Source of the DNA: Nitrospirota bacterium
GTDB lineage: Bacteria; Nitrospirota; Thermodesulfovibrionia; Thermodesulfovibrionales; JdFR-88
Assembly (NCBI GenBank): GCA_021813405.1
Contig: JAKAKS010000031.1
Span: 1 to 64,000, forward strand
Length of the DNA stretch: 64,000 nucleotides
Direction of reading: 5' to 3'
Shown: positions 23,933 through 32,197 of the stretch, one piece after another
Layout: the number at the start of each line of letters is the position of its first letter
Numbering within the stretch: position 1 is the first letter of the stretch
The notes under the pieces: model-generated
What the model was told of the DNA's origin: nothing
Database searches by the model: none
What the model saw: only the letters and a program-made list of their open reading frames with translations
Translations under genes and position numbers: made by a program

Positions 23933-24904
23933 ATGAAAAAAATCGCTATTACCATGGGGGAGCCCGGCGGCATCGGGCCGGAGATAGCCGTTAAAGCCTC
24001 ATTAAACCAGCAGGCAATGTCCATCTGTATTCCAGTTATCATAGGGGCCGGAAAACCCCTTGAGGACGCGCTGGCGCTTATTGGCGGCGCTGTCCGGATC
24101 AATACAATTCATTCCCCGGCGCAAGCCGCGCATGAACCCGGCGTAATCAATTTTATCGAAGTGGACGCTCCGCAAGACTACACAAAAAACAAGCCGTCAG
24201 CCGGAGGCGGGCGGGCATCCTATGAGTTTATACGCAAGGCCACCGGGCTTGCTTTGAATAAGGATGTGGACGGGATATGCACGGCCCCAATCTCCAAGGA
24301 GGCGCTGAAGATGGCCGGGGTGGAATTCCCGGGGCACACGGAGATGCTTTCGTTTCTTACCGGCACGCCGCGCCACGCTATGATGCTTATGGGCGGGCCG
24401 TTAAGGGTTGTGCTTGTGACCACGCACGCGGCCATCAGCAGGGTTCCGTATCTGATAACCCGCAAGGCCGTCCTGGAAAAAATACAGATAGCCTGGGATG
24501 CCGCCCGGCTGCTTTCCGTTGCCAGCAACGAGATTGCCGTGTGCGGGCTTAACCCGCACGCAGGGGAGGGCGGGCTGTTTGGGCGCGAGGAGATTGACGA
24601 GATTGCGCCCGCCATAGAGGACGCAAAAAGACAGGGCATAAACGCAACGGGCCCGCATCCGGCCGATGCCTTGTTCAGAAGGGCCTGGACAAGCGACGTC
24701 GGGATGATAGTTGCCATGTATCATGACCAGGGGCTTGTTGCGCTTAAGATGGCGGCCTTCGATACGGGCGTGAATGTTACACTTGGGCTTCCCATTGTGC
24801 GGACCTCACCGGACCACGGCACGGCTTATGACATAGCGTGGAAAGGAATTGCGAAAGCGGAAAGCATGATAGAGGCGGTGAAAACTGCCGCTTACTTGGG
24901 CTGA
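23933..24904 (+). CDS. pdxA: 4-hydroxythreonine-4-phosphate dehydrogenase
   Basis: An NAD-dependent enzyme of pyridoxal-phosphate synthesis. The 323-residue protein has ITMGEPGGIGPEI at the N-terminus, the metal-binding His in EFPGHTEML, CGLNPHAGEGGLFG, MIVAMYHDQGLVALK and TSPDHGTAYDIA near the C-terminus, with the family's usual length. It stands alone on the plus strand, and its last 13 bp overlap the convergent yidC. Confidence 0.95.
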   Translation: MKKIAITMGEPGGIGPEIAVKASLNQQAMSICIPVIIGAGKPLEDALALIGGAVRINTIHSPAQAAHEPGVINFIEVDAPQDYTKNKPSAGGGRASYEFIRKATGLALNKDVDGICTAPISKEALKMAGVEFPGHTEMLSFLTGTPRHAMMLMGGPLRVVLVTTHAAISRVPYLITRKAVLEKIQIAWDAARLLSVASNEIAVCGLNPHAGEGGLFGREEIDEIAPAIEDAKRQGINATGPHPADALFRRAWTSDVGMIVAMYHDQGLVALKMAAFDTGVNVTLGLPIVRTSPDHGTAYDIAWKGIAKAESMIEAVKTAAYLG

Positions 24905-26496
24905 CTGTCCGGAATAAGGCGGACACCCAACTTTTTGTTCACATAGAACTGCTGGGCGATTGAAAGCACGTTGCTTACGGACCAGTAAAGTGCAAGACCG
25001 GAAGCAAGTTTAAAAAACATCACCATAAAGATCAGCGGCATGAACATCATCATCTTCCGCTGCGCGGGGTCGCCGCCGGTGGGCGTCATCTTCTGCTGTA
25101 AAAACATTGTTGCTCCCATAAAAATGGGCAGGACGTAATACGGGTCATGCATGGAGAGGTCATGTATCCATAGGGCAAAGGGCGCTCCCCTCAGCTCTAT
25201 CGCAACCAGCAGCACCTTATACAGCGCAAAGAAGACGGGTATCTGGATAAGCATCGGCAGGCATCCGCCCATCGGGTTTACCTGATGCTTTTTGTAGATG
25301 TCCATCATCTCTTTTTGCATCCTCTGTGGGTCCTTTTTGTACTTCTGCCTTATCTCGTTTATCCTGGGCTGGATGGCCTGCATTTTTGCCATGGACTTCT
25401 GGGCCTTCATCACAAGGGGAATAAACGGGATCCTTATCAGTATTGTAAGGACGATTATCGCCCAGCCGTAATTGCCGGTAAAAGAATAAATCCTTTTCAT
25501 CAGCCAGAATATCGGCCTTGCGATTACCGAGAATATTCCGAAATCCACTATGGAATTAAGCTCATGGCCGGCGGCGTTCAGTTGCCTGTCCGCCTTGGGG
25601 CCGGCGTAAAGCGTGAAGTTCCGGATTATGGGGCCCGCCGCGGCGGGGCCGGACGTAAGCGACATTACAGGCTTGCCATCTATAAGCGACGCCGAGGCAA
25701 CGGGGGAGTTGTAAAGCGGGATAAGGGCGGCGCAGAAGTATTTGTCCTCCTGGGCAATCCATTTTACGTCACTGGTGTAAGTGATGCTCCCTTTTTCTAC
25801 GTTTTTGGCGTATATGTCTTTTCTTGTAGTGTCGTACAGTATAACCGGGCCTGTATGCGTCCGCGGCTCGGCCTGGTAAACGCCGAAAGCGGGGCCAAGA
25901 GTTATTGTGTAATCCGGCACGCCGGTTACCTGGTCCGTCAGGCCTACCGTGTAGGCGCCGGCTTTAAACGTATATGTCCTTCTGATATTTATGCCGCCAA
26001 AGGAATAATCGAAGGTAACCGAGCCCTGCGGGTTGGCCTTGTCCAGCTTCAGGTTGCCACCGGCAACCGCGAAATTAAGCTGCCCGCCTTTAAAGTCCCC
26101 GCCCCATCCTATGGCCAGCGGGGCAGGACTGCCGGACTCGTTTATAAGGGAGACCTCTTTGTTTGCGGTCTCTTTTGTGCTGCCCTTGTATTTTTTCAGT
26201 GTCCAGGAGACGGGCACGCCGCCAATGGAAGAGAATTTGGCGGTGTAAAGGTCCGTATCAACCGTGATGGTCTTTTCAGCAGCCGGGGCCACAGTTGCCT
26301 GTGCCTGGCCGCCCGGTATCAAGGGGGCCGGTGCCGATGGCGCGTTTGCAGCCGGAGCCGCAGCGGAAACGGCATTCTGCGCCGCCTGCTGTTGCATGGC
26401 AAGTTGCCTGGCCTTCTGCTGCTTCATCTCGAAGTAATTGAAGCCAAGCAGCACCATGATTGAAAGCACTACGGCTATGACTGTTTTGTTGTCCAT
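24892..26496 (-). CDS. yidC: Membrane protein insertase YidC
   Basis: A 534-residue inner-membrane insertase of the Gram-negative type: an N-terminal helix (TVIAVVLSIMVLLGFNYFEM), an Ala/Pro-rich linker and a large periplasmic beta-domain (to about residue 330). The conserved five-helix core follows (IIVLTILIRIPFIPLVMKAQKSMAKMQ, NPMGGCLPMLIQIPVFFALY, GLALYWSVSNVLSIAQQ). It inserts and folds membrane proteins alone or with Sec. It follows yidD and rpmH on the minus strand. Confidence 0.96.
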   Translation of the reverse strand: MDNKTVIAVVLSIMVLLGFNYFEMKQQKARQLAMQQQAAQNAVSAAAPAANAPSAPAPLIPGGQAQATVAPAAEKTITVDTDLYTAKFSSIGGVPVSWTLKKYKGSTKETANKEVSLINESGSPAPLAIGWGGDFKGGQLNFAVAGGNLKLDKANPQGSVTFDYSFGGINIRRTYTFKAGAYTVGLTDQVTGVPDYTITLGPAFGVYQAEPRTHTGPVILYDTTRKDIYAKNVEKGSITYTSDVKWIAQEDKYFCAALIPLYNSPVASASLIDGKPVMSLTSGPAAAGPIIRNFTLYAGPKADRQLNAAGHELNSIVDFGIFSVIARPIFWLMKRIYSFTGNYGWAIIVLTILIRIPFIPLVMKAQKSMAKMQAIQPRINEIRQKYKKDPQRMQKEMMDIYKKHQVNPMGGCLPMLIQIPVFFALYKVLLVAIELRGAPFALWIHDLSMHDPYYVLPIFMGATMFLQQKMTPTGGDPAQRKMMMFMPLIFMVMFFKLASGLALYWSVSNVLSIAQQFYVNKKLGVRLIPDSQPK

Positions 26497-26544
26497 TATT
26501 CGGTCCCGAAACCGGAGCTTTTCAGAAAATAAAGAAAGAAGGCT

Positions 26545-26757
26545 TTACTTGACAGGGTCATAGCCTCCGGGGTGAAAGGGGTGGCATCTGAGCAACCGCC
26601 TTATCCCAAGGAATGTGCCCTTAACCGCGCCATAGCGCCGGATTGCCTCCTCCGAATATGCCGAGCAGGTAGGTGTAAACCTGCACGCACCCGGCAGAAA
26701 AGGCGATATCGCGGCACGATAAAGCCGGATTAAAAAGAGGGACAGCCTTTTAAGCAT
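26545..26757 (-). CDS. yidD: Membrane protein insertion efficiency factor YidD
   Basis: A 70-residue protein with the family pattern [31 protein letters not shown] and [13 protein letters not shown]. It acts at the inner face of the membrane, helping YidC-dependent insertion. It lies 48 bp from yidC. Normally rnpA sits between rpmH and yidD, but here only 76 bp separate them. Confidence 0.95.
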   Translation of the reverse strand: MLKRLSLFLIRLYRAAISPFLPGACRFTPTCSAYSEEAIRRYGAVKGTFLGIRRLLRCHPFHPGGYDPVK

Positions 26758-26833
26758 TTAAGGATTTCAGACCCCGTCCGAAGATAATCAAATCTACTTT
26801 TCCTTATTGACCGCGGAGGACTTTCCCGCAGCC

Positions 26834-26977
26834 TTAGACGGTGAGCTTCTTCCTGCCTTTGGCCCTTCTTCTTTTAAGCACGCCGCGGCCGCCCCTGGTG
26901 CTCATTCTTTCCAGGAAGCCGTGGACCCTCTTTCTTCTTCTGTTGTGAGGATGAAATGTTGTATATGTTCCGCCCAT
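26834..26977 (-). CDS. rpmH: Ribosomal protein bL34
   Basis: A 47-residue ORF on the minus strand reads [18 protein letters not shown] followed by [16 protein letters not shown] and [13 protein letters not shown], the bL34 signature. The N-terminus differs from the common M(K)RTYQPS form but keeps the TY and HNRRRKR features. Its start codon lies only 8 nt after the -10 box of a strong promoter, so the mRNA is probably almost leaderless. It heads the rpmH-yidD-yidC unit. Confidence 0.93.
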   Translation of the reverse strand: MGGTYTTFHPHNRRRKRVHGFLERMSTRGGRGVLKRRRAKGRKKLTV

Positions 26978-26985
26978 AGTCGTAA

Positions 26986-27015
26986 AGTATAACTGGATTT
27001 CACAATATTTGTCAA
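26986..27015 (-). promoter_or_regulatory. Sigma-70-type promoter of rpmH-yidD-yidC
   Basis: On the minus strand TTGACA (27010-27015), an 18-bp spacer and TATACT (26986-26991). The predicted start is near 26979-26980, only 2-3 nt before the rpmH start codon. Confidence 0.75.
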
Positions 27016-27055
27016 CGATTTTACCAGGAGTTTGTGCGCTAAAAATGCGGCGGGT

Positions 27056-29020
27056 TTACTTGTACTCTATCTTCTGCACAAGCTCCGCCAGAACCGGATA
27101 ACTTGCGCCGGCCTCGGACAGGTCTTCTTTCAGCAGCCTAAGGCCTTCCGGGACATGCTTCAGGAAATACTTTTTGCCTTTCACCTGTGCCAAAAAGGCG
27201 TAGGCCCCAAGCGCCTGCATATGCCTTTGAAGGCGGCAGGGCAGGATGGTTTTTCTGAAGGCGGACTCGGAGAAGGCCGTGCCTTCCGCGGATTTCCTCA
27301 GCTTTATGTAATGCGCAAGTATTTCGCCGCGCATTGCGTTATCCAGCCTGTGATAAGGGTCCCAGAGTATGGATGCAAGGTCGTATGCGGCCGGGCCTAT
27401 GCGCGCCCCCTGGTAGTCTATGACTCTTGGCGTATCGCCTTTAACCACCATGATGTTTTGTGACTGGAAATCCCTGTGCACCACCGTTTTTGGAAAAGAA
27501 TCGGCAAGGTCCGCCAGCCTGTGAAATTCCCTTTCCAGCACCTGCCCGTCAACGTCCATGCCCATGAGCCCGTTGACGAACCTTTCAAGGAAATAGCCTG
27601 TCTCCCAGCGCAGGTGCTCGTAATCGAAAAGCCGCTCTCCCAGCATTGGGCATTTTTCAAGCTGCTCCAAAGTGTCCAGGTGCAGCTTTGCAAGTATTTC
27701 CATTATCCGCATGTACAGCTTTGCCGTTCTGGCCGATGCACGGGGCAGTTTAAGCCAGGAGTAAAACGGCGTGCTGCCCAGGTCCTCGAAAAGCGCCCTC
27801 TTGCCTTTCCAGTCCATAGCGATAAGCTCCGGCACAGGGACCATGCTGGAAGCAAAAAACCTGGTGTATTCAATATGCCGCTCGAAGTCCGGGTCCGTGG
27901 GGTTGCACTCCATCAGCACAAAACTCTTCTGCGTCATATGGTCCCTTATGCGGAAATACCTCCGGTCCGAACCGCCAAAGCCAATCAGGATGGCCTCCGT
28001 TTTCCCGTCTGGATTTATGAAGCCCTGATAAAGCTGGTCCGGCGGGGCCAATGAAATCTCCTTGCCCTGGGCCGCAAATATTGACGGCTGCATGGCCGCC
28101 TCGGTAAGCTCCAGAACGTAATCCGGCCCGATTATGCTGTTTGCGAAGTTTGCATTTTTGGCGGCCTGCGCGCCGGGCATCAAAATGCAGTTTAAGAGCC
28201 TTGCGCCTGTTTCCGCCTTGCACCCGCGCTCCAATGCAATATAACCGTCCGCCTCGATGTCTCCGCAATCCGCTTCTGGCGGCAAATACAGTGTTTCACC
28301 GTTCTGGCTCAGCGCATCGAACAGGCTTTGCGCATAGGCCGCGGGCGTGCCCAGGTCGTTCCAGTAGCACCCGGTGAAATCCAGCGCCTGCACCTTATGG
28401 CCCGCCTGCGCCGCGGCAAGCCAGGCGTCTGTTACGTGCGATACGCCTGAAGGCAGGAAATCCAGGAACTCCGGGCTGTACACAGCTATGCCGGTAAAGG
28501 CCGTTTTCAAAGCTGGTTTTTTCATTCTGCCCGTTTTGTTTGCGGAGGGGGTTTCAATGCCTGTAAAGCAATCTTTCTTGTCTAACAGAACATTGCTGTA
28601 TAACGGGTGGCTGTGCGTTGCAAGTGTGGCGATATTGCCGGATGCTATATGGTGCCCGATAAGGCGTTCAAAATCGATGTCCGCGATAATGTCCGCGTTA
28701 TGCACCAGGAACACGCCTTTTGAAAGCAGCCGGGCCGCGTTTTTAAGCGCCCCGCCAGTCCCAAGCAGTTTTTTTTCGGTATAAAGTTTTATGCGGGATT
28801 TATAGGGGGAGCCTGCCGCCCAGGCTTTAATCAGTTCCGGCTGGTAATGCAGGTTTATGCCTATCTTGCCGGAGCATACCGGGCCAAGCCTGTCCAGAAT
28901 GGCCTCGATAAGCGGCTTGCCCAGCACCGGCAGCAGCGGCTTTGGCAGATGGTTTGTGATTGGCCTTAACCGCTCGCCAAGGCCTGCGGCGGGCAGAAAA
29001 ACAGTTACCGGCTCAGTCAT
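27056..29020 (-). CDS. Fused MurNAc-1-phosphate uridylyltransferase and MurNAc/GlcNAc anomeric kinase (MurU-AmgK)
   Basis: A 654-residue bifunctional protein. Residues about 1-240 are a sugar-1-phosphate nucleotidyltransferase (PAAGLGERLRPITNHLPKPLL, GTGGALKNA, VHNADI, WNDLGTP). Residues about 325-650 are an aminoglycoside-phosphotransferase-fold kinase (GSDRRYFRI, VHRDFQSQNIMV, VIDYQGARIGPAAYDLAS). In Pseudomonas, AmgK phosphorylates MurNAc at C1 and MurU makes UDP-MurNAc, bypassing de novo synthesis. Here one gene encodes both. Its start overlaps by 8 bp the stop of the NamZ-type gene, which would release MurNAc. Substrates are inferred from family and context. Confidence 0.82.
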   Translation of the reverse strand: MTEPVTVFLPAAGLGERLRPITNHLPKPLLPVLGKPLIEAILDRLGPVCSGKIGINLHYQPELIKAWAAGSPYKSRIKLYTEKKLLGTGGALKNAARLLSKGVFLVHNADIIADIDFERLIGHHIASGNIATLATHSHPLYSNVLLDKKDCFTGIETPSANKTGRMKKPALKTAFTGIAVYSPEFLDFLPSGVSHVTDAWLAAAQAGHKVQALDFTGCYWNDLGTPAAYAQSLFDALSQNGETLYLPPEADCGDIEADGYIALERGCKAETGARLLNCILMPGAQAAKNANFANSIIGPDYVLELTEAAMQPSIFAAQGKEISLAPPDQLYQGFINPDGKTEAILIGFGGSDRRYFRIRDHMTQKSFVLMECNPTDPDFERHIEYTRFFASSMVPVPELIAMDWKGKRALFEDLGSTPFYSWLKLPRASARTAKLYMRIMEILAKLHLDTLEQLEKCPMLGERLFDYEHLRWETGYFLERFVNGLMGMDVDGQVLEREFHRLADLADSFPKTVVHRDFQSQNIMVVKGDTPRVIDYQGARIGPAAYDLASILWDPYHRLDNAMRGEILAHYIKLRKSAEGTAFSESAFRKTILPCRLQRHMQALGAYAFLAQVKGKKYFLKHVPEGLRLLKEDLSEAGASYPVLAELVQKIEYK

Positions 29021-30182
29021 ATATCAGGAAACGCCCCCTTGCCTCGTCAAAAGCCTTGCATTGCCTGTTCCACCAGCGCTCCATTTCGTCCAGGGCAATC
29101 CCGGTTTCTATCAGCTGCCGCAGCTCCGGCGAGCCGGCAAGTATGTCTATCGGAAGTTTTTCCTCCTCGTATTCGTAAGGAGGGTCCCGCCACAGTTTCT
29201 CTTCAGGATAAAGTTCGTTTACCGCTTTTAATATGGCAACCGCCGTCTTGAAGGGACGGAACTTCTCCCTTTCAGTTACATGTATTTGCGCTCCGCCGCA
29301 TATCTTACCCGAATGCTTCTGGAACGTGGGCTGGAAATAAAGCGGCCTGAATACCGCGCCGCGCAGCCTGAATTCCGAAAGCCTGGCGGCAAGTTTATCC
29401 GGATTGATAAAGGGCGCTCCGAATATCTCAAACGGTCTTGTTGTGCCTCGCCCCTCGCTTAGCGTTGTGCCTTCCAGAAGGCACATGCCCGGATAAACAA
29501 TGGCGGTGTCCAGCGTGGGCATGTTGGGCGAGGGCAGCACCCAGGGAAGGCCGCACTGGTCAAACCAGTGGCTTCGCTTCCAGCCGCTCATCTTTATTAC
29601 GTTAAAGGAAAGCCCCCGGTGGAACATTTCCCACAGATAAAGCCCAATCTCGCCGATGGTCATGCCGTGCCGGATTGGCAGGGGGCGCATGCCAACAAAA
29701 GAGCTGTATTGCCGGGTCACCAGCGTGCCTTCGGTAAGATGGCCGCCGATGGGGTTTGGCCTGTCCAGCACTACGACGGCTTTGTTTTCTTCCAGGCAGG
29801 CCTGCATGCAAAGCTCCATGGTCCAGATGAAAGTATAATAGCGCGCGCCAACGTCCTGCAGGTCTATGACAAGCGCGTCTATGTCCTTTAGCATGGCGGG
29901 GGTTGGCTTGCGGTGCTCGCCGTAAAGGCTGTAAACCGGCAGCCCGGTTTTTTCGTCTTTAAACCCCTCCCATTCGATCATGTTGTCCTGGGTCTGGCCG
30001 TAAATACCGTGCTGCGGGCCAAAGATAGCCGATAGCCTGGCCCGTCCGGATTTGTAAAAAAGCGAGACTGCGTCCTCCAGGCGGCGGTTGACGGACGCCG
30101 GATGGGCCACAAGCCCCACGCGCGCGTCTCTTAACGCCTTTGGCCAGTCTTTTTCAAAAAGGTCCAGCCCGGTTTTAACCAT
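29013..30182 (-). CDS. Exo-beta-N-acetylmuramidase-like protein (NamZ/DUF1343)
   Basis: A 389-residue protein with the DUF1343 landmarks ARVGLVAHPASVNR, AIFGPQHGIYG, YSLYGEHRKPT, DIDALVIDLQDVGARYYTFIWTM, DRPNPIGG, LPIRHGMTIGEIG, SPNMPTLDTAIVYPGMCLLEGTTLSEGRGT and GAPFIN. The family founder NamZ cleaves terminal MurNAc from peptidoglycan fragments. I see no signal peptide, so it may work on fragments in the cytoplasm or be exported another way. It is coupled to the MurU-AmgK fusion, forming a MurNAc-salvage cassette. Confidence 0.85.
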   Translation of the reverse strand: MVKTGLDLFEKDWPKALRDARVGLVAHPASVNRRLEDAVSLFYKSGRARLSAIFGPQHGIYGQTQDNMIEWEGFKDEKTGLPVYSLYGEHRKPTPAMLKDIDALVIDLQDVGARYYTFIWTMELCMQACLEENKAVVVLDRPNPIGGHLTEGTLVTRQYSSFVGMRPLPIRHGMTIGEIGLYLWEMFHRGLSFNVIKMSGWKRSHWFDQCGLPWVLPSPNMPTLDTAIVYPGMCLLEGTTLSEGRGTTRPFEIFGAPFINPDKLAARLSEFRLRGAVFRPLYFQPTFQKHSGKICGGAQIHVTEREKFRPFKTAVAILKAVNELYPEEKLWRDPPYEYEEEKLPIDILAGSPELRQLIETGIALDEMERWWNRQCKAFDEARGRFLIYD

Positions 30183-30191
30183 TGTTGTATA

Positions 30192-30563
30192 TCATACGGT
30201 AAAAACCGCCACAAGGGTAAGCGCAATTACGGTTGCCAGAATTCCAGCCCCGATAACCGAGGCCTTCACATGCCCGTTGCCGCCTCTGCCTATGTAGGGC
30301 ATAAAAAAGATCAAAAGCCCGAAGCCAGCCGGTATAACAACCGCGCCGATTACGGCCAGCCCGCCTGGGAAATATCTTAGAAGCCGGTATATCCAGAGGA
30401 AATACCATTCCGGCCTTGGCTGATACTGCGCCACGAAATCTATCTTCTGGCCGATTGCCGGAGGGTATAGCAGGGCGGCCGCCAGGGCCGCCTCAAAAAC
30501 AATAAAGCCCGCCATGAATACCTTGTCCATATTGTCCGGATACAGGCTTCTTTTTTTTGCCAT
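30192..30563 (-). CDS. Cytochrome b C-terminal subunit (PetD/subunit IV type)
   Basis: A 123-residue membrane protein corresponding to the C-terminal half of cytochrome b. It starts at ATG 30563 overlapping the N-terminal half's stop (TGATG); the longer open frame upstream is an antisense-like shadow. It contains YPDNMDKVFM, three hydrophobic segments and the quinol-site signature PEWYFLWIYRLLRYFPGG. It works with the Rieske protein and the cytochrome b N-terminal part as a quinol-oxidising complex in the inner membrane. No cytochrome c subunit follows; the next gene is namZ. Confidence 0.85.
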   Translation of the reverse strand: MAKKRSLYPDNMDKVFMAGFIVFEAALAAALLYPPAIGQKIDFVAQYQPRPEWYFLWIYRLLRYFPGGLAVIGAVVIPAGFGLLIFFMPYIGRGGNGHVKASVIGAGILATVIALTLVAVFTV

Positions 30564-31255
30564 CAAAGCGCTCCGTTGCCTCCGGCGGCGTTGCCGGAGC
30601 CATTGGGATTGGCCCCCTTGAGCCCCTGTTTCTTTATCATGTGGAAATGGGCCCACAGCACAAGGGCCATCATAAAGGGCAGCCAAAGCGTGTGCATGCT
30701 GTAGAAACGCGTAAGCGTGGCCCCGCTGACTGCCCGCCCGCCGCGAAGCAGTTTCACAAGCGCGCCCCCGGCATAAGGCACGGTGCCGGCCATCGAAGTG
30801 CCAACTGTGGTGGCCCAGTAGGCCTTCTGGTCCCATGGTAAAAGGTAGCCTGTGAACCCTGACGCCAGCGTTATGAACAGAGTAAGCGAGCCCGCCATCC
30901 AGTTTAACTCCCTTGGCGGGCGGTATGCCTTGCTTATAAACACCCGCATCGCGTGGAGCGTTATAAGCACTATCAGTATGCTTGCGGACCATTTGTGCAC
31001 GCCCCGCACAAGCCATCCAAGCCAAACGTGCCTGTTTATCTGCGCGATGCTGCCAAGGGCCTCCTTGCCGGAGGGCACATAATAAAGCGAAAGCATGAGG
31101 CCGGTTGCGGCAGAGATGAGGAAGGCTGTGAAGGCCATGCCCCCGAAGCAATACGGGAAGCTGAGCCTGTCCGGCGTGAAGCGTGTAAGGAACTCACCGT
31201 GCGGTTTTTTTATGCCAAACCGCCTGTCAAACCAGTTGAGAATCAAATTAATCAT
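30563..31255 (-). CDS. Cytochrome b N-terminal subunit (b6 type) of a split bc complex
   Basis: A 230-residue membrane protein starting at ATG 31255. Four helices carry two bis-His haem sites: HKWSASILIVLITLHAMRVF in helix B and YSMHTLWLPFMMALVLWAHFHM in helix D. GFTGYLLPWDQKAYW is the classic cytochrome b Qo-site motif. It ends where the PetD-like gene begins, so cytochrome b is split as in b6f and Nitrospirota-type complexes. It is separated from the Rieske gene by 481 bp, unusual inside an operon. Confidence 0.9.
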   Translation of the reverse strand: MINLILNWFDRRFGIKKPHGEFLTRFTPDRLSFPYCFGGMAFTAFLISAATGLMLSLYYVPSGKEALGSIAQINRHVWLGWLVRGVHKWSASILIVLITLHAMRVFISKAYRPPRELNWMAGSLTLFITLASGFTGYLLPWDQKAYWATTVGTSMAGTVPYAGGALVKLLRGGRAVSGATLTRFYSMHTLWLPFMMALVLWAHFHMIKKQGLKGANPNGSGNAAGGNGAL

Positions 31256-31736
31256 TAACAAATGCCCGCCTTGAAAACCGTTTTGGCTTTCCTGTGATTT
31301 CCGGTGTATATGGCGTGCCTGAACCAGATGTCGATAGCCGGGGTCCGGCGGCTTTGTTCAGAGGCGGCATTCGCCGGTATAGTTGAATCTCTTCCCTTAT
31401 GTTTTATTTTTTTTCGCGGGCGGTGTCCGTCTGCGTTAGTCCTCGCCTCGCTTCCACCAGGCCCACCGTTTTCATCGCGCGGCTCACATGAATAAGGCAA
31501 AAGGCCATCGCCGCGCCACAGGTCCGATACGGCTCGTCCGGCCACTTCGCTCAACCGCCCGCTTTGCCCGGTACGGCAACTCGAATTCAACTTAAAAGGA
31601 GTCCTTTTACCAAAGAATCCTGAAGAACCACTATTTTGGGGAATCAGACCTCCTTGACAGGGCTTACATGACCAGGTGGTCCGAATTCCGCAGTGAAACG
31701 AGCAGCAAAAAACCTGATGAAATGCCATCTTTCCTC
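31256..31736 (-). other. 481-bp spacer between the Rieske and cytochrome b genes
   Basis: An open frame crosses this stretch (31255-31740, minus), but its composition, lack of a ribosome-binding site and stray Gly/Arg/Ser-rich sequence make a real protein doubtful. The stretch contains copy B of the repeat shared with 23.7 kb and a perfect GCGCGGC/GCCGCGC hairpin around 31476-31515. It might be an inserted element or a structured RNA within the operon mRNA. Confidence 0.5.
31285..31454 (-). repeat. Conserved intergenic sequence, copy B (shares two blocks with 23691-23862)
   Basis: On the minus strand block 1 lies at 31454-31419 and block 2 at 31319-31307, in the same order and at nearly the same distance as in copy A (about 100 nt between blocks). 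A frame through this copy reads GSEARTNADGHRPRKK and WFRHAIYTGNHRKAK; copy A has SEARPNADEHRPAEK and HAIYP but with stop codons and a frame change between them. An eroded short coding sequence is therefore an alternative to an RNA. Confidence 0.6.
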
Positions 31737-32168
31737 TCACACCTCTATTCCCACAAACAGCGAGCCCTCCGTAATTTTGTACGGAAGCCTTGTAAGCGGC
31801 CTTGGCGGAGGGCCGCCTATCACTATTCCGGAAATATCATACCTGCCGCCGTGGCAGGGGCAGTCGAACTCGCCTTTTGCGTCATTCCAGGCCACAAGGC
31901 AGCCAAGGTGGGAGCAGACAGGGGAAAGCACCAGCAGTCCTCCGGCGGTCCTGGCCATGTAAGCCCTGAACTTGCGGCCAGGCCCGGAGAATTCTATCAT
32001 TCTTACGCCGCGGCGTGGGATGTCCCATTCGTCCGCCGCCCTGAAATACCTGATATGGCGGGGGGGTGCATATACCGGAAAGAAGAACGGGGCCGCGGAG
32101 ATGGCCTGCGCCCCGGCCAGCGCTACGGAAGCACCATACACAAGACGCAGAAACTGCCTTCTGTTCAC
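31737..32168 (-). CDS. Rieske [2Fe-2S] protein of the bc complex
   Basis: A 143-residue protein with a twin-arginine-like start (MNRRQFLRL) and a membrane anchor. The cluster ligands are CSHLGC (Cys85, His87) and CPCHGG (Cys103, Cys105, His106), with the second Cys of each loop available for the usual disulfide. It then shows PPPRPLTRLPY. It passes electrons from quinol to a cytochrome c. It is the first gene of the bc complex set and follows the HU/IHF gene by 29 bp. Confidence 0.92.
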   Translation of the reverse strand: MNRRQFLRLVYGASVALAGAQAISAAPFFFPVYAPPRHIRYFRAADEWDIPRRGVRMIEFSGPGRKFRAYMARTAGGLLVLSPVCSHLGCLVAWNDAKGEFDCPCHGGRYDISGIVIGGPPPRPLTRLPYKITEGSLFVGIEV

Positions 32169-32197
32169 TTTAAGGCTGGCATTTAAAGGCCCGGGGG

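Noticed and set aside
25285-26463. A 392-codon open frame antisense to yidC
   Set aside because: It lies fully opposite the well-conserved yidC; codon-phase shadow in GC-rich DNA.
31255-31740. A 161-residue gene between Rieske and cytochrome b
   Set aside because: No ribosome-binding site or family resemblance. The part shared with 23.7 kb is interrupted by stops there, so nucleotide-level conservation explains the similarity better. Kept as an open alternative.
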